Source of the DNA: an uncultured Lysobacterales bacterium
Lineage (GTDB): Bacteria > Pseudomonadota > Gammaproteobacteria > Xanthomonadales > SZUA-36
DNA: 43,471 nucleotides
Direction of reading: 5' to 3'
Assembly: GCA_937924405.1 (NCBI GenBank)
Contig: CALDVW010000086.1
Location: forward strand, 1-43,471
Shown here: positions 9,281 to 17,235 of the stretch, in pieces
How positions within the stretch are numbered: position 1 is the stretch's first letter
Layout: the number at the start of each line of letters is the position of its first letter
Program-made: the position numbers and the translations under genes
The notes under the pieces: model-generated
What the model saw: only the letters and a program-made list of their open reading frames with translations
Told to the model about the DNA's origin: nothing
The model's database searches: none

Positions 9281-10623
9281 TGACGCGATCCCCGTCACAA
9301 ATGGCGGAAACGCTGAGCGGCCTGGGTCGATTGACCGAGTTGCGACAGCGTTTGTTGTTCGTGTTCGTTGCGTTGGTTATTTACCGCATCGGCACGTTCA
9401 TTCCGGTTCCGGGTGTAAACCCGCAGGCATTGCTGCAATTCATGAATTCGCAGCAGGGCACCATCGTGGACGTGTTTAACCTGTTCACCGGCGGGGCGCT
9501 GGAGCGTTTTTCCCTGTTTGCTCTGGGCGTGATGCCCTACATTTCCGCTTCCATCATCATGCAGTTGATGAGTAGCGCAATACCCCAGTTACAGCAATTA
9601 AAAAAGGAAGGATCCTCGGGCCGGCAAAAAATAACTCAGTACACAAGGAATTTCACGGTCATCCTGGCAGGAATCCAGGCCGGTGGCGTGGCTTTCGCCT
9701 TGCAAGGCCAGTCCGCAGTTGTCGTGCAACCCGGTTTCGGTTTCCTTTTTACCGCGATGGTGACATTGACTGCCGGAACCATATTCCTGATGTGGCTGGG
9801 TGAGCAAATCACGGAGCGCGGTGTAGGCAATGGTATCTCGCTGATTATCTTTGCCGGTATCGTGGCCGGATTGCCGCGGGCAGTAGCCGGGACGCTGGAA
9901 CTGGTCAATACCGGCCAGCTCAGTATTCCGGCGATGTTGATCATCCTGGTACTGGTCCTGGCGGTGATTTATTTCATCGTGCGGGTTGAGCGCGGCCAAC
10001 GCCGTATTACGGTCAATTACGCGCAGCGTCAGGGTCGCGTGGCTTATCAGAATCAATCGACTCATTTACCGCTGAAAGTGAACATGTCAGGTGTGATCCC
10101 GGCAATCTTTGCTTCCAGTATCGTCATTTTCCCGTCCACGCTGGCCACCTGGTTCAGCGGTTCGGAAGGCCTCTCGTGGTTAACGGATGTTTCCGCAGCG
10201 TTAACCCCGGGCAACCTGGCATACACGATTCTGTTTTCCGGTTTGATTATTTTCTTCTGTTTCTTCTATACCGCCATGGTGTTCAATTCGAAAGAAACAG
10301 CAGATAATCTGAAACGATCCGGTGCGTTCATTCCTGGTATCCGGCCTGGACGCCAGACGGCGGAATATATCGATCACGTATTGACGCGGCTGACCATGGT
10401 CGGCTCTGTGTACCTGGTGACAGTCTGTCTGTTACCGGATATTTTCCGAGTTTTGTGGGCGGTACCGTTCTATTTTGGTGGTACTTCCGTGCTGATCGTA
10501 GTGGTTGTAATCATGGATTTCATTGCCCAGGTGCAGGCTCACCTGATTTCACATCAGTATGACAGCCTGATGAAGAAGGCAAATCTGAAATCCTATGGTC
10601 GTTCCGGAGTGGTCCGGAGATAG
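9280..10623 (+). CDS. secY: Protein translocase channel subunit SecY
   Basis: This is 447 residues, a normal SecY with about ten membrane helices. It shows the family signatures [25 protein letters not shown] (helix 2 region), [16 protein letters not shown], and the cytoplasmic loop GMRPG-like [12 protein letters not shown] that docks SecA or the ribosome. SecY with SecE and SecG forms the inner-membrane channel for secreted and membrane proteins. The start overlaps the rplO stop; a later ATG at 9301 is a less likely start. It is followed by 74 bases with two hairpins, then rpmJ. Confidence 0.97.
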   Translation: MTRSPSQMAETLSGLGRLTELRQRLLFVFVALVIYRIGTFIPVPGVNPQALLQFMNSQQGTIVDVFNLFTGGALERFSLFALGVMPYISASIIMQLMSSAIPQLQQLKKEGSSGRQKITQYTRNFTVILAGIQAGGVAFALQGQSAVVVQPGFGFLFTAMVTLTAGTIFLMWLGEQITERGVGNGISLIIFAGIVAGLPRAVAGTLELVNTGQLSIPAMLIILVLVLAVIYFIVRVERGQRRITVNYAQRQGRVAYQNQSTHLPLKVNMSGVIPAIFASSIVIFPSTLATWFSGSEGLSWLTDVSAALTPGNLAYTILFSGLIIFFCFFYTAMVFNSKETADNLKRSGAFIPGIRPGRQTAEYIDHVLTRLTMVGSVYLVTVCLLPDIFRVLWAVPFYFGGTSVLIVVVVIMDFIAQVQAHLISHQYDSLMKKANLKSYGRSGVVRR

Positions 10624-10632
10624 AAAAGTCTG

Positions 10633-10682
10633 ATTCCGCCGATGCGGAATATTACGGGCAGGCATGAAGGCCGGCCCGCCTG
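10633..10682 (+). other. Hairpins between secY and rpmJ
   Basis: The 74-base gap starts with a perfect 7-base-pair stem, ATTCCGC at 10633-10639 and GCGGAAT at 10644-10650 with a CGAT loop. A second GC-rich fold follows, CGGGC near 10655 pairing with GCCCG near 10675. Neither is followed by a T-run, so they are not standard terminators. They could set mRNA processing or tune expression of rpmJ and the alpha genes; this is inference. Confidence 0.5.
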
Positions 10683-10697
10683 ATTTGGAGAAGAGTG

Positions 10698-10811
10698 ATG
10701 AAAGTGCAGGCTTCAGTGAAAAAGATCTGCAGAAACTGCAAAATTGTACGGCGCAAGGGTGTGCTGTTTGTAATCTGCAGTGAGAAAAAGCACAAGCAAA
10801 GACAAGGCTGA
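10698..10811 (+). CDS. rpmJ: 50S ribosomal protein L36, zinc-ribbon type
   Basis: This is 37 residues, starting [20 protein letters not shown] and ending EKKHKQRQG. The zinc ligands C11, C14, C27 and H32 are all present, so this is the zinc-containing form. L36 is the smallest large-subunit protein. It follows secY as in the E. coli spc operon, with GGAG at 10687-10690, 7 bases before the ATG. Confidence 0.96.
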   Translation: MKVQASVKKICRNCKIVRRKGVLFVICSEKKHKQRQG

Positions 10812-10823
10812 CTTGATGTGGAT

Positions 10824-10861
10824 GCCGGAATGAAAGTAAGAACTTTCAGGCTTTTACCGGC
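10824..10861 (+). other. Nested inverted repeats between rpmJ and rpsM
   Basis: An outer pair GCCGG (10824-10828) and CCGGC (10857-10861) encloses a perfect inner hairpin, TGAAAGT (10831-10837) and ACTTTCA (10842-10848) with an AAGA loop. The position matches where E. coli has the S4-binding leader of the alpha operon, but no match to that pseudoknot could be made by eye. Function is unknown. Confidence 0.5.
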
Positions 10862-10874
10862 ACTTTGTATTAGA

Positions 10875-10880
10875 TATAAT
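10875..10880 (+). promoter_or_regulatory. Candidate -10 box of an internal alpha-operon promoter
   Basis: A perfect TATAAT lies 44 bases before the rpsM start in the 113-base gap after rpmJ. The best-spaced upstream hexamer (TTTTAC at 10852-10857) is a poor -35, so the promoter would be weak or activator-dependent. Transcription would start near 10887 and give a short leader. Extra promoters inside this gene cluster are known in other bacteria. Confidence 0.4.
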
Positions 10881-10924
10881 GTACCGTTTACGTTCGCGGC
10901 GCATAGCTGACAGGAGTTAACAGG

Positions 10925-11281
10925 ATGGCTCGTATTGCAGGAGTCAATATACCGGTTCAGAAGCACACCTGGGTGGGCTTGACGCATATTTATGGCATTG
11001 GAAAAACCCGTGCTTTTCAGATTTGCGAAGCGACGGGAATCGCTCCCGATACCAGGATACGTGACCTGACTGAATCGGAAGAAGAGGCCATTCGTTCAGA
11101 GGTTGCAAAAATCTCGGTCGAGGGCGATCTGCGCCGCGAAGTGGCGATGAATATCAAGCGTTTGATGGACCTCGGTTGTTACCGCGGATTGCGGCATCGC
11201 CGTGGCCTGCCGGTCCGTGGTCAGCAAACGAAGACAAACGCGCGTACCCGGAAGGGTCCACGGCGCCCGATTAAGCGTTAA
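10925..11281 (+). CDS. rpsM: 30S ribosomal protein S13
   Basis: This is 118 residues, starting [26 protein letters not shown]. The helix-two-turn-helix region is followed by [27 protein letters not shown], the conserved basic tail that touches P-site tRNA and bridges to L5. AGGAG at 10912-10916 gives an 8-base spacing. It is the first gene of the alpha group and lies 15 bases before rpsK. Confidence 0.98.
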   Translation: MARIAGVNIPVQKHTWVGLTHIYGIGKTRAFQICEATGIAPDTRIRDLTESEEEAIRSEVAKISVEGDLRREVAMNIKRLMDLGCYRGLRHRRGLPVRGQQTKTNARTRKGPRRPIKR

Positions 11282-11296
11282 TAGACGGATAGATTT

Positions 11297-11680
11297 ATGG
11301 CAAAGCCAACTCGAAAAAAGAAGGTTAAAAAGACAGTCGTGGACGGCATCGCCCACGTTCATGCTTCCTTCAACAACACGATTATTACCATCACTGACCG
11401 TCAGGGTAATGCGCTCTCCTGGGCTACAGCCGGCGGCGCCGGTTTTCGCGGCTCGCGGAAAAGTACGCCTTTCGCCGCCCAGGTCGCTGCTGAAACCGCC
11501 GGTCGTGCCGCGCTGGATTATGGTTTGAAAAACCTCGATGTCCGTGTAAAAGGCCCGGGCCCGGGACGGGAATCCTCGGTTCGTGCATTGCATGCCCTGG
11601 GTTACAAAATCACCAACATTACTGACGTGACGCCGATTCCGCACAACGGATGCCGGCCGCCGAAAAAACGTCGCGTCTGA
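11297..11680 (+). CDS. rpsK: 30S ribosomal protein S11
   Basis: This is 127 residues. It has the S11 core [20 protein letters not shown], the [14 protein letters not shown] segment, the [13 protein letters not shown] loop and the tail [16 protein letters not shown], where the Asn of PHNG is an isoaspartate site in E. coli. S11 lies in the platform and lines the E-site mRNA path. The gene is 14 bases ahead of rpsD. Confidence 0.98.
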   Translation: MAKPTRKKKVKKTVVDGIAHVHASFNNTIITITDRQGNALSWATAGGAGFRGSRKSTPFAAQVAAETAGRAALDYGLKNLDVRVKGPGPGRESSVRALHALGYKITNITDVTPIPHNGCRPPKKRRV

Positions 11681-11694
11681 TCGGAGTAGACAGA

Positions 11695-12321
11695 ATGGCA
11701 AGATATATTGGACCAACCTGCAAACTGGCACGTCGCGAAGGCGTTGACCTGGAGCTGAAAAGCCCGGCTCGCGGACTGGAATCGAAGTGCAAACTCAACC
11801 AGCCTCCGGGACAGCATGGTTCATCCCGTCGCATGCGCCTGTCAGATTATGCGTTACAGCTGCGTGAGAAACAGAAAGTACGCCGAGTTTACGGTGTGCT
11901 GGAGCGGCAGTTCCGCAACTATTACAAGAAGGCAGCCCAGCAGAAAGGCGCAACCGGTGAAAACCTGCTGCGGTTGTTGGAAAGCCGGCTTGATAACGTC
12001 GTGTACCGGATGGGTTTCGCGGTAACACGCGCCCAGGCCAGGCAGCTGGTGTCGCACAAAGCCATTTCTGTCAATGGGCAGATGGTGAATATCGCTTCCT
12101 ACCAGGTAAAGCCGGAAGACGTGGTGGCAGTCAGGGAGAAGGCAAAAGAGCAGTTGCGGGTGAAGGAAGCCGTTACGCTGAGCCAGGAAATGAATCTTGT
12201 TCCTGCCTGGATTGATATCGACAGCAATAAAATGGAAGGTGTTTTCAAAGCGTATCCTGACCGTAATGAGTTGTCAGCCGATATCAACGAAAACCTGATC
12301 GTGGAGCTTTACTCGAAGTAA
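11695..12321 (+). CDS. rpsD: 30S ribosomal protein S4
   Basis: This is 208 residues from ATG 11695 ([16 protein letters not shown]), 8 bases after GGAG at 11683-11686. An earlier in-frame start inside rpsK is not supported. The S4 RNA-binding domain is at about residues 97-160 ([32 protein letters not shown]). S4 nucleates 30S assembly and in E. coli represses the alpha operon. The zinc ligands found in some bacterial S4 proteins are absent, as in E. coli. Confidence 0.97.
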   Translation: MARYIGPTCKLARREGVDLELKSPARGLESKCKLNQPPGQHGSSRRMRLSDYALQLREKQKVRRVYGVLERQFRNYYKKAAQQKGATGENLLRLLESRLDNVVYRMGFAVTRAQARQLVSHKAISVNGQMVNIASYQVKPEDVVAVREKAKEQLRVKEAVTLSQEMNLVPAWIDIDSNKMEGVFKAYPDRNELSADINENLIVELYSK

Positions 12322-12341
12322 GCCATAGCCCGCGATTTCAT

Positions 12342-12358
12342 GCCGCCCGGTTGGCGGC
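12342..12358 (+). other. GC-rich hairpin ahead of rpoA
   Basis: In the 81-base gap between rpsD and rpoA there is a 6-base-pair stem, GCCGCC at 12342-12347 with GGCGGC at 12353-12358 and a 5-base loop. No T-run follows, so it is not a normal terminator. It may protect or process the mRNA before rpoA; no function can be shown. Confidence 0.4.
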
Positions 12359-12402
12359 CAGTGGAAATTTCATCAGAAACACAGTTTACGAGGCCAATCC
12401 CT

Positions 12403-13389
12403 ATGATGGGTGTTATTGATCAAATGTTAAAGCCAGGCGCAGTTGGCGTCGACGAAGTCAACCCGAATCGGGCAAAGATTACGTTGGAACCCCTGGAGCG
12501 TGGTTTCGGGCATACCCTGGGCAACGCGCTGAGGCGTGTTCTGTTGTCATCCATTCCCGGCTGCGCCATCGTCGAAGTGGAAATGGACGGTGTATTGCAC
12601 GAATATACGGCCGTTGAAGGTTTGCAGGAAGACATAATTGAAGTCCTGCTGAATCTCAAGGGAATTGCGCTGCGTATGTATGAACGCGAAGAAGCCGTGC
12701 TGACCCTGAGTAAATCGGGCGCCGGGCCGGTTACAGCGGGCGACATCCAACTCGATCACACGATTGAGGTGGTTAATCCCGAGCATGTGATCTGTAACCT
12801 GACCCAGGACGGCAGTATCAATATGCGCCTGAAGGTCAGCCGCGGTGTTGGCTATCAGCCAGCTACCCAGATCACCATTGGAGAGCAGGAAAGCCGCCCC
12901 ATCGGCCGCTTGCAGCTGGATGCCTCATTCTGCCCGGTCAGAAAAGTGGCCTATTCAGTTGACGCCGCACGTGTGGAACAGCGCACCAATCTGGATAAGC
13001 TGATCCTGGATATCGAAACCAACGGAACGGTGGACTGTGAAGGAGCGGTCAAGCTGGCTGCAAATATCCTTGCAGATCAATTGTCAGTCTTTGTTGACTT
13101 CAAGGCGCGCCAGGCTGTTGAAGTGGAAGAGAAGGAACTGGAAATTGATCCCGTGCTGTTACGGCCAATCGATGATCTCGAGCTGACCGTACGTTCGGCA
13201 AACTGTCTGAAAGCGGAAAGTATTCTGTATATCGGCGATCTTGTGCAGCGCACTGAAGTCGAGTTGCTGAAAACACCCAATCTCGGCAAGAAATCCCTTA
13301 CCGAAATCAAGGATGTGCTGGCTTCACATGATCTGTCGCTGGGGATGAAATTGGAAAACTGGCCGCCAGAGAGCCTGGTAAGCGCTTGA
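12403..13389 (+). CDS. rpoA: DNA-directed RNA polymerase subunit alpha
   Basis: This is 328 residues from ATG 12403 (E. coli alpha has 329), 9 bases after GAGG at 12390-12393; the next ATG at 12406 is also possible, and the longer frame upstream is not alpha-like. The N-terminal dimerisation domain has [18 protein letters not shown]. The C-terminal domain has [12 protein letters not shown], with the arginine that contacts UP elements and CRP in E. coli, and [12 protein letters not shown]. The subunit is essential for polymerase assembly and activator contacts. It lies 32 bases ahead of rplQ. Confidence 0.98.
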   Translation: MMGVIDQMLKPGAVGVDEVNPNRAKITLEPLERGFGHTLGNALRRVLLSSIPGCAIVEVEMDGVLHEYTAVEGLQEDIIEVLLNLKGIALRMYEREEAVLTLSKSGAGPVTAGDIQLDHTIEVVNPEHVICNLTQDGSINMRLKVSRGVGYQPATQITIGEQESRPIGRLQLDASFCPVRKVAYSVDAARVEQRTNLDKLILDIETNGTVDCEGAVKLAANILADQLSVFVDFKARQAVEVEEKELEIDPVLLRPIDDLELTVRSANCLKAESILYIGDLVQRTEVELLKTPNLGKKSLTEIKDVLASHDLSLGMKLENWPPESLVSA

Positions 13390-13421
13390 GCGGACAGAGA
13401 ACAGAGAAATAGGAAAAGATC

Positions 13422-13808
13422 ATGCGTCACCAGAAATCCGGAAGAAAACTGAACCGTAACAGCTCGCACCGCAAAGCCATGTTTCGAAACATGGCCTCAT
13501 CGCTGTTCGAACATGAAATAATCAGGACTACGGTTCCAAAAGCGAAGGAACTTCGCCGTGTGGCCGAGCCCCTGATTACACTAGCGAAAGAAGACAGCGT
13601 GGCGCATCGCCGTCAGGCATTCGATCGCCTGCGCGATCGCGAAGTGGTCACCAAGTTGTTCAATGAAATTGGCCCTCGTTACGTTGACCGTCCCGGCGGT
13701 TACCTGCGAATCCTCAAGTGTGGGTTCCGTACAGGCGACAAAGCTCCCATGGCTTATGTTGAGCTGGTGGACCGCCCGCGAGAGGAAGACTTGTTCGAGG
13801 CTGAGTGA
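13422..13808 (+). CDS. rplQ: 50S ribosomal protein L17
   Basis: This is 128 residues starting [25 protein letters not shown], with the C-terminal signature [26 protein letters not shown]17 sits near the tunnel exit of the large subunit. It is the last gene of the alpha group and is followed within 25 bases by an intrinsic terminator, so the long ribosomal transcript ends here. Confidence 0.98.
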   Translation: MRHQKSGRKLNRNSSHRKAMFRNMASSLFEHEIIRTTVPKAKELRRVAEPLITLAKEDSVAHRRQAFDRLRDREVVTKLFNEIGPRYVDRPGGYLRILKCGFRTGDKAPMAYVELVDRPREEDLFEAE

Positions 13809-13829
13809 TCAGCCCGGTCAATTGGATAC

Positions 13830-13853
13830 AGCCCGGCAGTGCCGGGCTTTTTT
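13830..13853 (+). terminator. Intrinsic terminator of the ribosomal gene cluster
   Basis: An 8-base-pair GC-rich stem, AGCCCGGC at 13830-13837 and GCCGGGCT at 13841-13848, has an AGT loop and is followed by a T-run (13848-13853). This is a textbook rho-independent terminator directly after rplQ. Confidence 0.92.
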
Positions 13854-13886
13854 ATATAATCGGATTGAAACGAATATAGGTTTGAC

Positions 13887-14612
13887 GTGAAATCCAGAAA
13901 AAACAGCCAGCTGGACGCAGGTGACGGCATCGAAGCAAATAATGCCGGGTGGTCCTTCGATATTCCGGGAAGCCTGTTTGATGAGCATATTGCCCGCTCG
14001 GTACCCTTTTACCGGGAAGGGCACGACCTGATTGCGCGACTATCCGATTTCTTTCTGGTCGAAAATTCTGTTGTATACGATATCGGTTCCACCACGGGTT
14101 CCCTGGTAAAGGCGATTCTGGCCAGGCATCCCAACCGGAAAATGAGCATAACCGGTATTGAGCGGATTCCCTCCATGGTTGAATATGCTGCTGGCCGGGT
14201 TGAAGATTCAAGAGCATCCTTCGTGAACGCCGACGCATTGGACTATGAATTCGGGCAGGCTCACCTGTTTACCCTGTACTACACTTTGCAGTTCATTCAT
14301 CCCAGCGTTCGTATTGATCTGCTGAAAACCATTTATGAGCAGTTGCACTGGGGTGGGGGCCTGTTGATGTTCGAGAAGGTACGCGCGCCCGATGCCCGGT
14401 TCCAGGATTACATGAGCCAGGTCTACAAGGAATACAAGCTCGCCAATGACTTCACCGCAGAGCAGATTCTGAACAAGGAGCAGAGCCTCAAAGGAACACT
14501 GGAGCCGTTTTCCGAAGCAGGCAACCTGACTTTACTCAGAGAAGCAGGATTCAGGGATATCACCTCGGTTTTTAAATGGGTATGTTTTGAAGGATTTCTC
14601 GCGATCAAGTAA
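13887..14612 (+). CDS. CmoA-like SAM-dependent methyltransferase-fold protein
   Basis: This is 241 residues from GTG 13887, with AGG 6 bases upstream. It resembles CmoA, which makes carboxy-SAM for wobble-uridine modification of tRNA: FDEHIARSVPFY (31-42), the Rossmann loop VYDIGSTTGSL (63-73), LQFIHPS (134-140), LLKTIYEQLHWGGGLLMFEK (145-164) and the C-terminal KWVCFEGFLAIK. Around residues 194-202 (ILNKEQSLK) the CmoA arginine that holds the carboxylate appears to be replaced by Glu or Gln, so it may act on ordinary SAM. A divergent paralogue is more likely than the true CmoA. It converges with feoB, the stops overlapping by 8 bases. Confidence 0.75.
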   Translation: MKSRKNSQLDAGDGIEANNAGWSFDIPGSLFDEHIARSVPFYREGHDLIARLSDFFLVENSVVYDIGSTTGSLVKAILARHPNRKMSITGIERIPSMVEYAAGRVEDSRASFVNADALDYEFGQAHLFTLYYTLQFIHPSVRIDLLKTIYEQLHWGGGLLMFEKVRAPDARFQDYMSQVYKEYKLANDFTAEQILNKEQSLKGTLEPFSEAGNLTLLREAGFRDITSVFKWVCFEGFLAIK

Positions 14613-16794
14613 TCATTCTGGTACCCAGCTGAAATATTAACAGGGCGCCGACGTAACCAATGGTCGTCATATAGGTCCAGGCTAATACCGGCCAGCGCCA
14701 GCTATTGGTTTCGCGCCGGATGATGGCGATGGTAGCTGCGCATTGCAGGCACCAGGCATAGAACAACAGCAGGCCCAATACCATTGGCAAGTTGAAAATC
14801 GGACGGCCATCGGGCCATTGGGCCGATCTCAGCTTCTCGGTCAGACTGGATTCTTCAGCTTCCGCGCCAACTGCGTATATGGTGCCCATAACGGCCACAA
14901 CGACCTCCCGCGCCGGGAACCCTGCAATGACCGCGGCAGAGACGCGCCAATCCCATCCCAGCGGGGCAAAGACCGGCTCAACCAGCCGGCCGGCGCGACC
15001 CAGGTAACTTTGTGCAAGCTGGTCGGCGGCCGCAGTGTTTTCCAACCGCTTCTTTTCTGCTTCGAGTGATTCACCAACCAGGGTCAGTTCCGCCTGTGAG
15101 ATGTCGGAACTCAGGCGCAGCGGTATATCAACTGAGCGCGGAAAATAGGCCAATGCCCAGACAATGATGGCCACGGTGAAAATGACGGTTCCCGCCCGTT
15201 TCAGGAAGATACGGGCCCGGTCCATCAGCTTGATGAATACGGTTTGCAGGTTAGGCCAGCGAAACTCGGGCAAGGCCAGGGCGAAATGCGGTTTGGGTCC
15301 CCGCAGCGCCGAACGTTTCAGCATCCAGGCCGTCAGCAGCCCGCCGAGGATTCCGAGCAGATAGAGTCCAAGCAAAACCAGGCCCTGAAGGTTGAACCAT
15401 CCCACCGACTCATCCGGCACGAATGCTGCAATCAGGAGAGCATATACCGGCAGGCGGGCTGAGCAGGTCATGAAGGGCGCCGCCAGTATAGTGGCGATCC
15501 GATCTCGGCGATTCGGAATGACACGGGTCGCCATGATGGCCGGTACGGCGCAGGCAAAGCTGGAAAGCATGGGGATGACTGACTGTCCGGAGAGTCCCAC
15601 GCTACGCATGATCCGATCCATCAGGAAGGCGGCCCTTGCCAGAAAGCCCGAATCTTCCAACACGATGATGAAAAGGAAAAGAATTAGGATCTGGGGCAGG
15701 AAAACGATGACACTTCCTACACCGGCAATCACGCCATCCGTAATGAAACTGGACAAGGCGCCCGGGGGCAGCAGGGAGCTTACCTGATCGGCTAACAGGG
15801 TAGCCGCCGAATCAATGCCGTCCATCATGGGCGTTGCCCAGGAAAAGACGGCCTGGAAGACCAGCGCCATGACCGCAAAAAACATGATGGTCGCCGGCCA
15901 GGGGCGGTTAAACCAGCGCAGCGTGCGGGCCCCGAACCGGTCCAGCAACGGCGCCTGCCTCTGAGCTTCCCGGAGAACGCTGCGAACCCAGCTGTAGCGA
16001 TGTCTCGCTTCAGCCGCCTGCGGCGGTTCGTCGCCAAAAAGACGGGTTCGAATTTGTGAGATCGTCTCAGGATCCAGGTGTTTGTCCAGAACGGCCGCCC
16101 GTTTGCTTTCGGGGTGGATCAGGGCCTGGATAACGTCGATCCGAGGTAAATGTCCGCCCATTTTCCCGGCCAGATCATCGGCGGTGGTGCTCAGCTCCGG
16201 CCAGGATTCAGGCAAAGCCGGTGCAGTTGCGCCGGTAACGGCCTCCAGTGCCGCTTTGAGTCCGTCCAGTCCACGCCCGGTTGTTGCCACGACCGGGCAT
16301 ATCTGTATTCCGCCCAGGTGCCTTTGCAGTACCTCGATCGAGATGTCGATTCCATTTGAGATTGCGACGTCCGTCATGGTCAGGGCCACGACAAGGGGAA
16401 CCTGCATTTCCATCAACTGCTGAAGCAGGTAGAGCCCCTGGTACAGATGAGTCGCATCCAGAACGACCAGTAAGCCATCCGGTGGGGCTGTCCCATCGAC
16501 CCGGCCCAGAACGACGTCAACGGCTATTCTTTCGTCCGCGGAAAAACCACCCAGGCAGTAGATTCCGGGCAGGTCGACCAGTTCCAGGGCGCTGTCATTG
16601 AGCTGCACAGTCCCTGAGTGTTTTTCAACGGTGACACCCGGATAATTTCCCGTCGTCTGCCGCAGGCCGGTCAGGCGGTTGAACAGGGTGCTTTTTCCGG
16701 AATTGGGATTGCCGATGACTGCAATGGAAGTAGCCGCACGCCTGCGGATTCCGATCTCACTGACCGGGACAGAAGCCGTAATCGGTTCAGACAT
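14605..16794 (-). CDS. feoB: Ferrous iron transport protein B (FeoB)
   Basis: This is 729 residues from ATG 16794 (MSEPITASVP); an upstream extension in the same frame lies over feoA and is not used. The N-terminal GTPase domain has GNPNSGKS (28-35), GNYPGVTVEK (switch I), DLPG (74-77) and, where NxxD is usual, TMTD (139-142). The membrane part has the FeoB signatures FMTCSARLPVY, CAVPAIMATR and GFPAREVVV, and the tail QCAATIAIIRRE. It imports Fe(II) across the inner membrane. The start overlaps the feoA stop by 8 bases. No feoC is seen; its stop overlaps that of the CmoA-like gene. Confidence 0.96.
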   Translation of the reverse strand: MSEPITASVPVSEIGIRRRAATSIAVIGNPNSGKSTLFNRLTGLRQTTGNYPGVTVEKHSGTVQLNDSALELVDLPGIYCLGGFSADERIAVDVVLGRVDGTAPPDGLLVVLDATHLYQGLYLLQQLMEMQVPLVVALTMTDVAISNGIDISIEVLQRHLGGIQICPVVATTGRGLDGLKAALEAVTGATAPALPESWPELSTTADDLAGKMGGHLPRIDVIQALIHPESKRAAVLDKHLDPETISQIRTRLFGDEPPQAAEARHRYSWVRSVLREAQRQAPLLDRFGARTLRWFNRPWPATIMFFAVMALVFQAVFSWATPMMDGIDSAATLLADQVSSLLPPGALSSFITDGVIAGVGSVIVFLPQILILFLFIIVLEDSGFLARAAFLMDRIMRSVGLSGQSVIPMLSSFACAVPAIMATRVIPNRRDRIATILAAPFMTCSARLPVYALLIAAFVPDESVGWFNLQGLVLLGLYLLGILGGLLTAWMLKRSALRGPKPHFALALPEFRWPNLQTVFIKLMDRARIFLKRAGTVIFTVAIIVWALAYFPRSVDIPLRLSSDISQAELTLVGESLEAEKKRLENTAAADQLAQSYLGRAGRLVEPVFAPLGWDWRVSAAVIAGFPAREVVVAVMGTIYAVGAEAEESSLTEKLRSAQWPDGRPIFNLPMVLGLLLFYAWCLQCAATIAIIRRETNSWRWPVLAWTYMTTIGYVGALLIFQLGTRMIT

Positions 16795-17023
16795 TCGGTG
16801 AAATGGGGGAAATCTGGAAGCAGTCCGCCTGCTGTTTTCTGACTGAAATGGCCGTACCAAAAACCGAAACTTCCATCGGGTCACCACCGATCGCAGAGTT
16901 TTGGTACTGGACTTCAACACCCTCGATCAGGCCAAGAACCATCAGCCGCACAACGCCGGGCTGATTGGCATCTACTTCATGAATCAGAGCTGATTGGCCT
17001 GGGCGTAATTCCCTGAGAGTCAT
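16787..17023 (-). CDS. feoA: Ferrous iron transport protein A (FeoA)
   Basis: This is 78 residues, the SH3-like FeoA domain, starting MTLRELRPGQSALIHEVDAN. The conserved LMVLGLIEGVEV turn is in the middle (residues about 27-38), and the end reads GTAISVRKQQADCFQI, where FeoA proteins have the ALRxxEA-like strand. FeoA is a small cytosolic partner that supports FeoB. It is the first gene of the feoAB operon, behind a Fur box and an FNR-type promoter. Confidence 0.93.
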   Translation of the reverse strand: MTLRELRPGQSALIHEVDANQPGVVRLMVLGLIEGVEVQYQNSAIGGDPMEVSVFGTAISVRKQQADCFQISPISPNV

Positions 17024-17039
17024 ATCACTGTCGCTAATT

Positions 17040-17058
17040 GAGAATGATTTTCATTTAG
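17040..17058 (-). promoter_or_regulatory. Fur box ahead of feoA
   Basis: GAGAATGATTTTCATTTAG matches the 19-base Fur consensus at 13 positions, including the GAxAATGAT half-site and TCATT. It lies 17 bases ahead of the feoA start and overlaps the predicted transcription start. Repression by iron-loaded Fur is the natural inference, in line with E. coli feoABC. Confidence 0.75.
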
Positions 17059-17063
17059 AGGTA

Positions 17064-17069
17064 ATTTTA
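17064..17069 (-). promoter_or_regulatory. Candidate -10 box of the feoAB promoter
   Basis: On the - strand this reads TAAAAT. Its distance from the centre of the FNR-like site (30 bases) is what a class II FNR-activated promoter needs, placing transcription start near 17057 inside the Fur box. Confidence 0.55.
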
Positions 17070-17092
17070 GAGGAAAAGAAGCGGCCAGTACA

Positions 17093-17106
17093 TAGACCCA
17101 GATCAA
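17093..17106 (-). promoter_or_regulatory. FNR-like site ahead of feoA
   Basis: On the - strand this reads TTGATCTGGGTCTA, matching TTGAT-N4-ATCAA at 8 of 10 specified positions. It sits about 42 bases before the predicted start of feoAB transcription, the standard position for FNR activation. FNR activates feo in E. coli; its action here is inference. Confidence 0.55.
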
Positions 17107-17235
17107 TTAAGTGTAGTTCTCTGTAGAAAAATTGTGCTGCGGAATTTCGTGGGTACGCCTAACGGCATTCGAGCGGCACTTCTTCGCCTGCGGCGCAATC
17201 ACTCCCTGAATTTTCTTCCGCATGGGCCAGAACTA

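Noticed and set aside
17059-17235. The gap between hutI and feoA as a possible small gene or repeat
   Set aside because: An open frame from 17134 runs antisense into hutI and has no family features. Beyond the Fur and FNR sites nothing can be supported.
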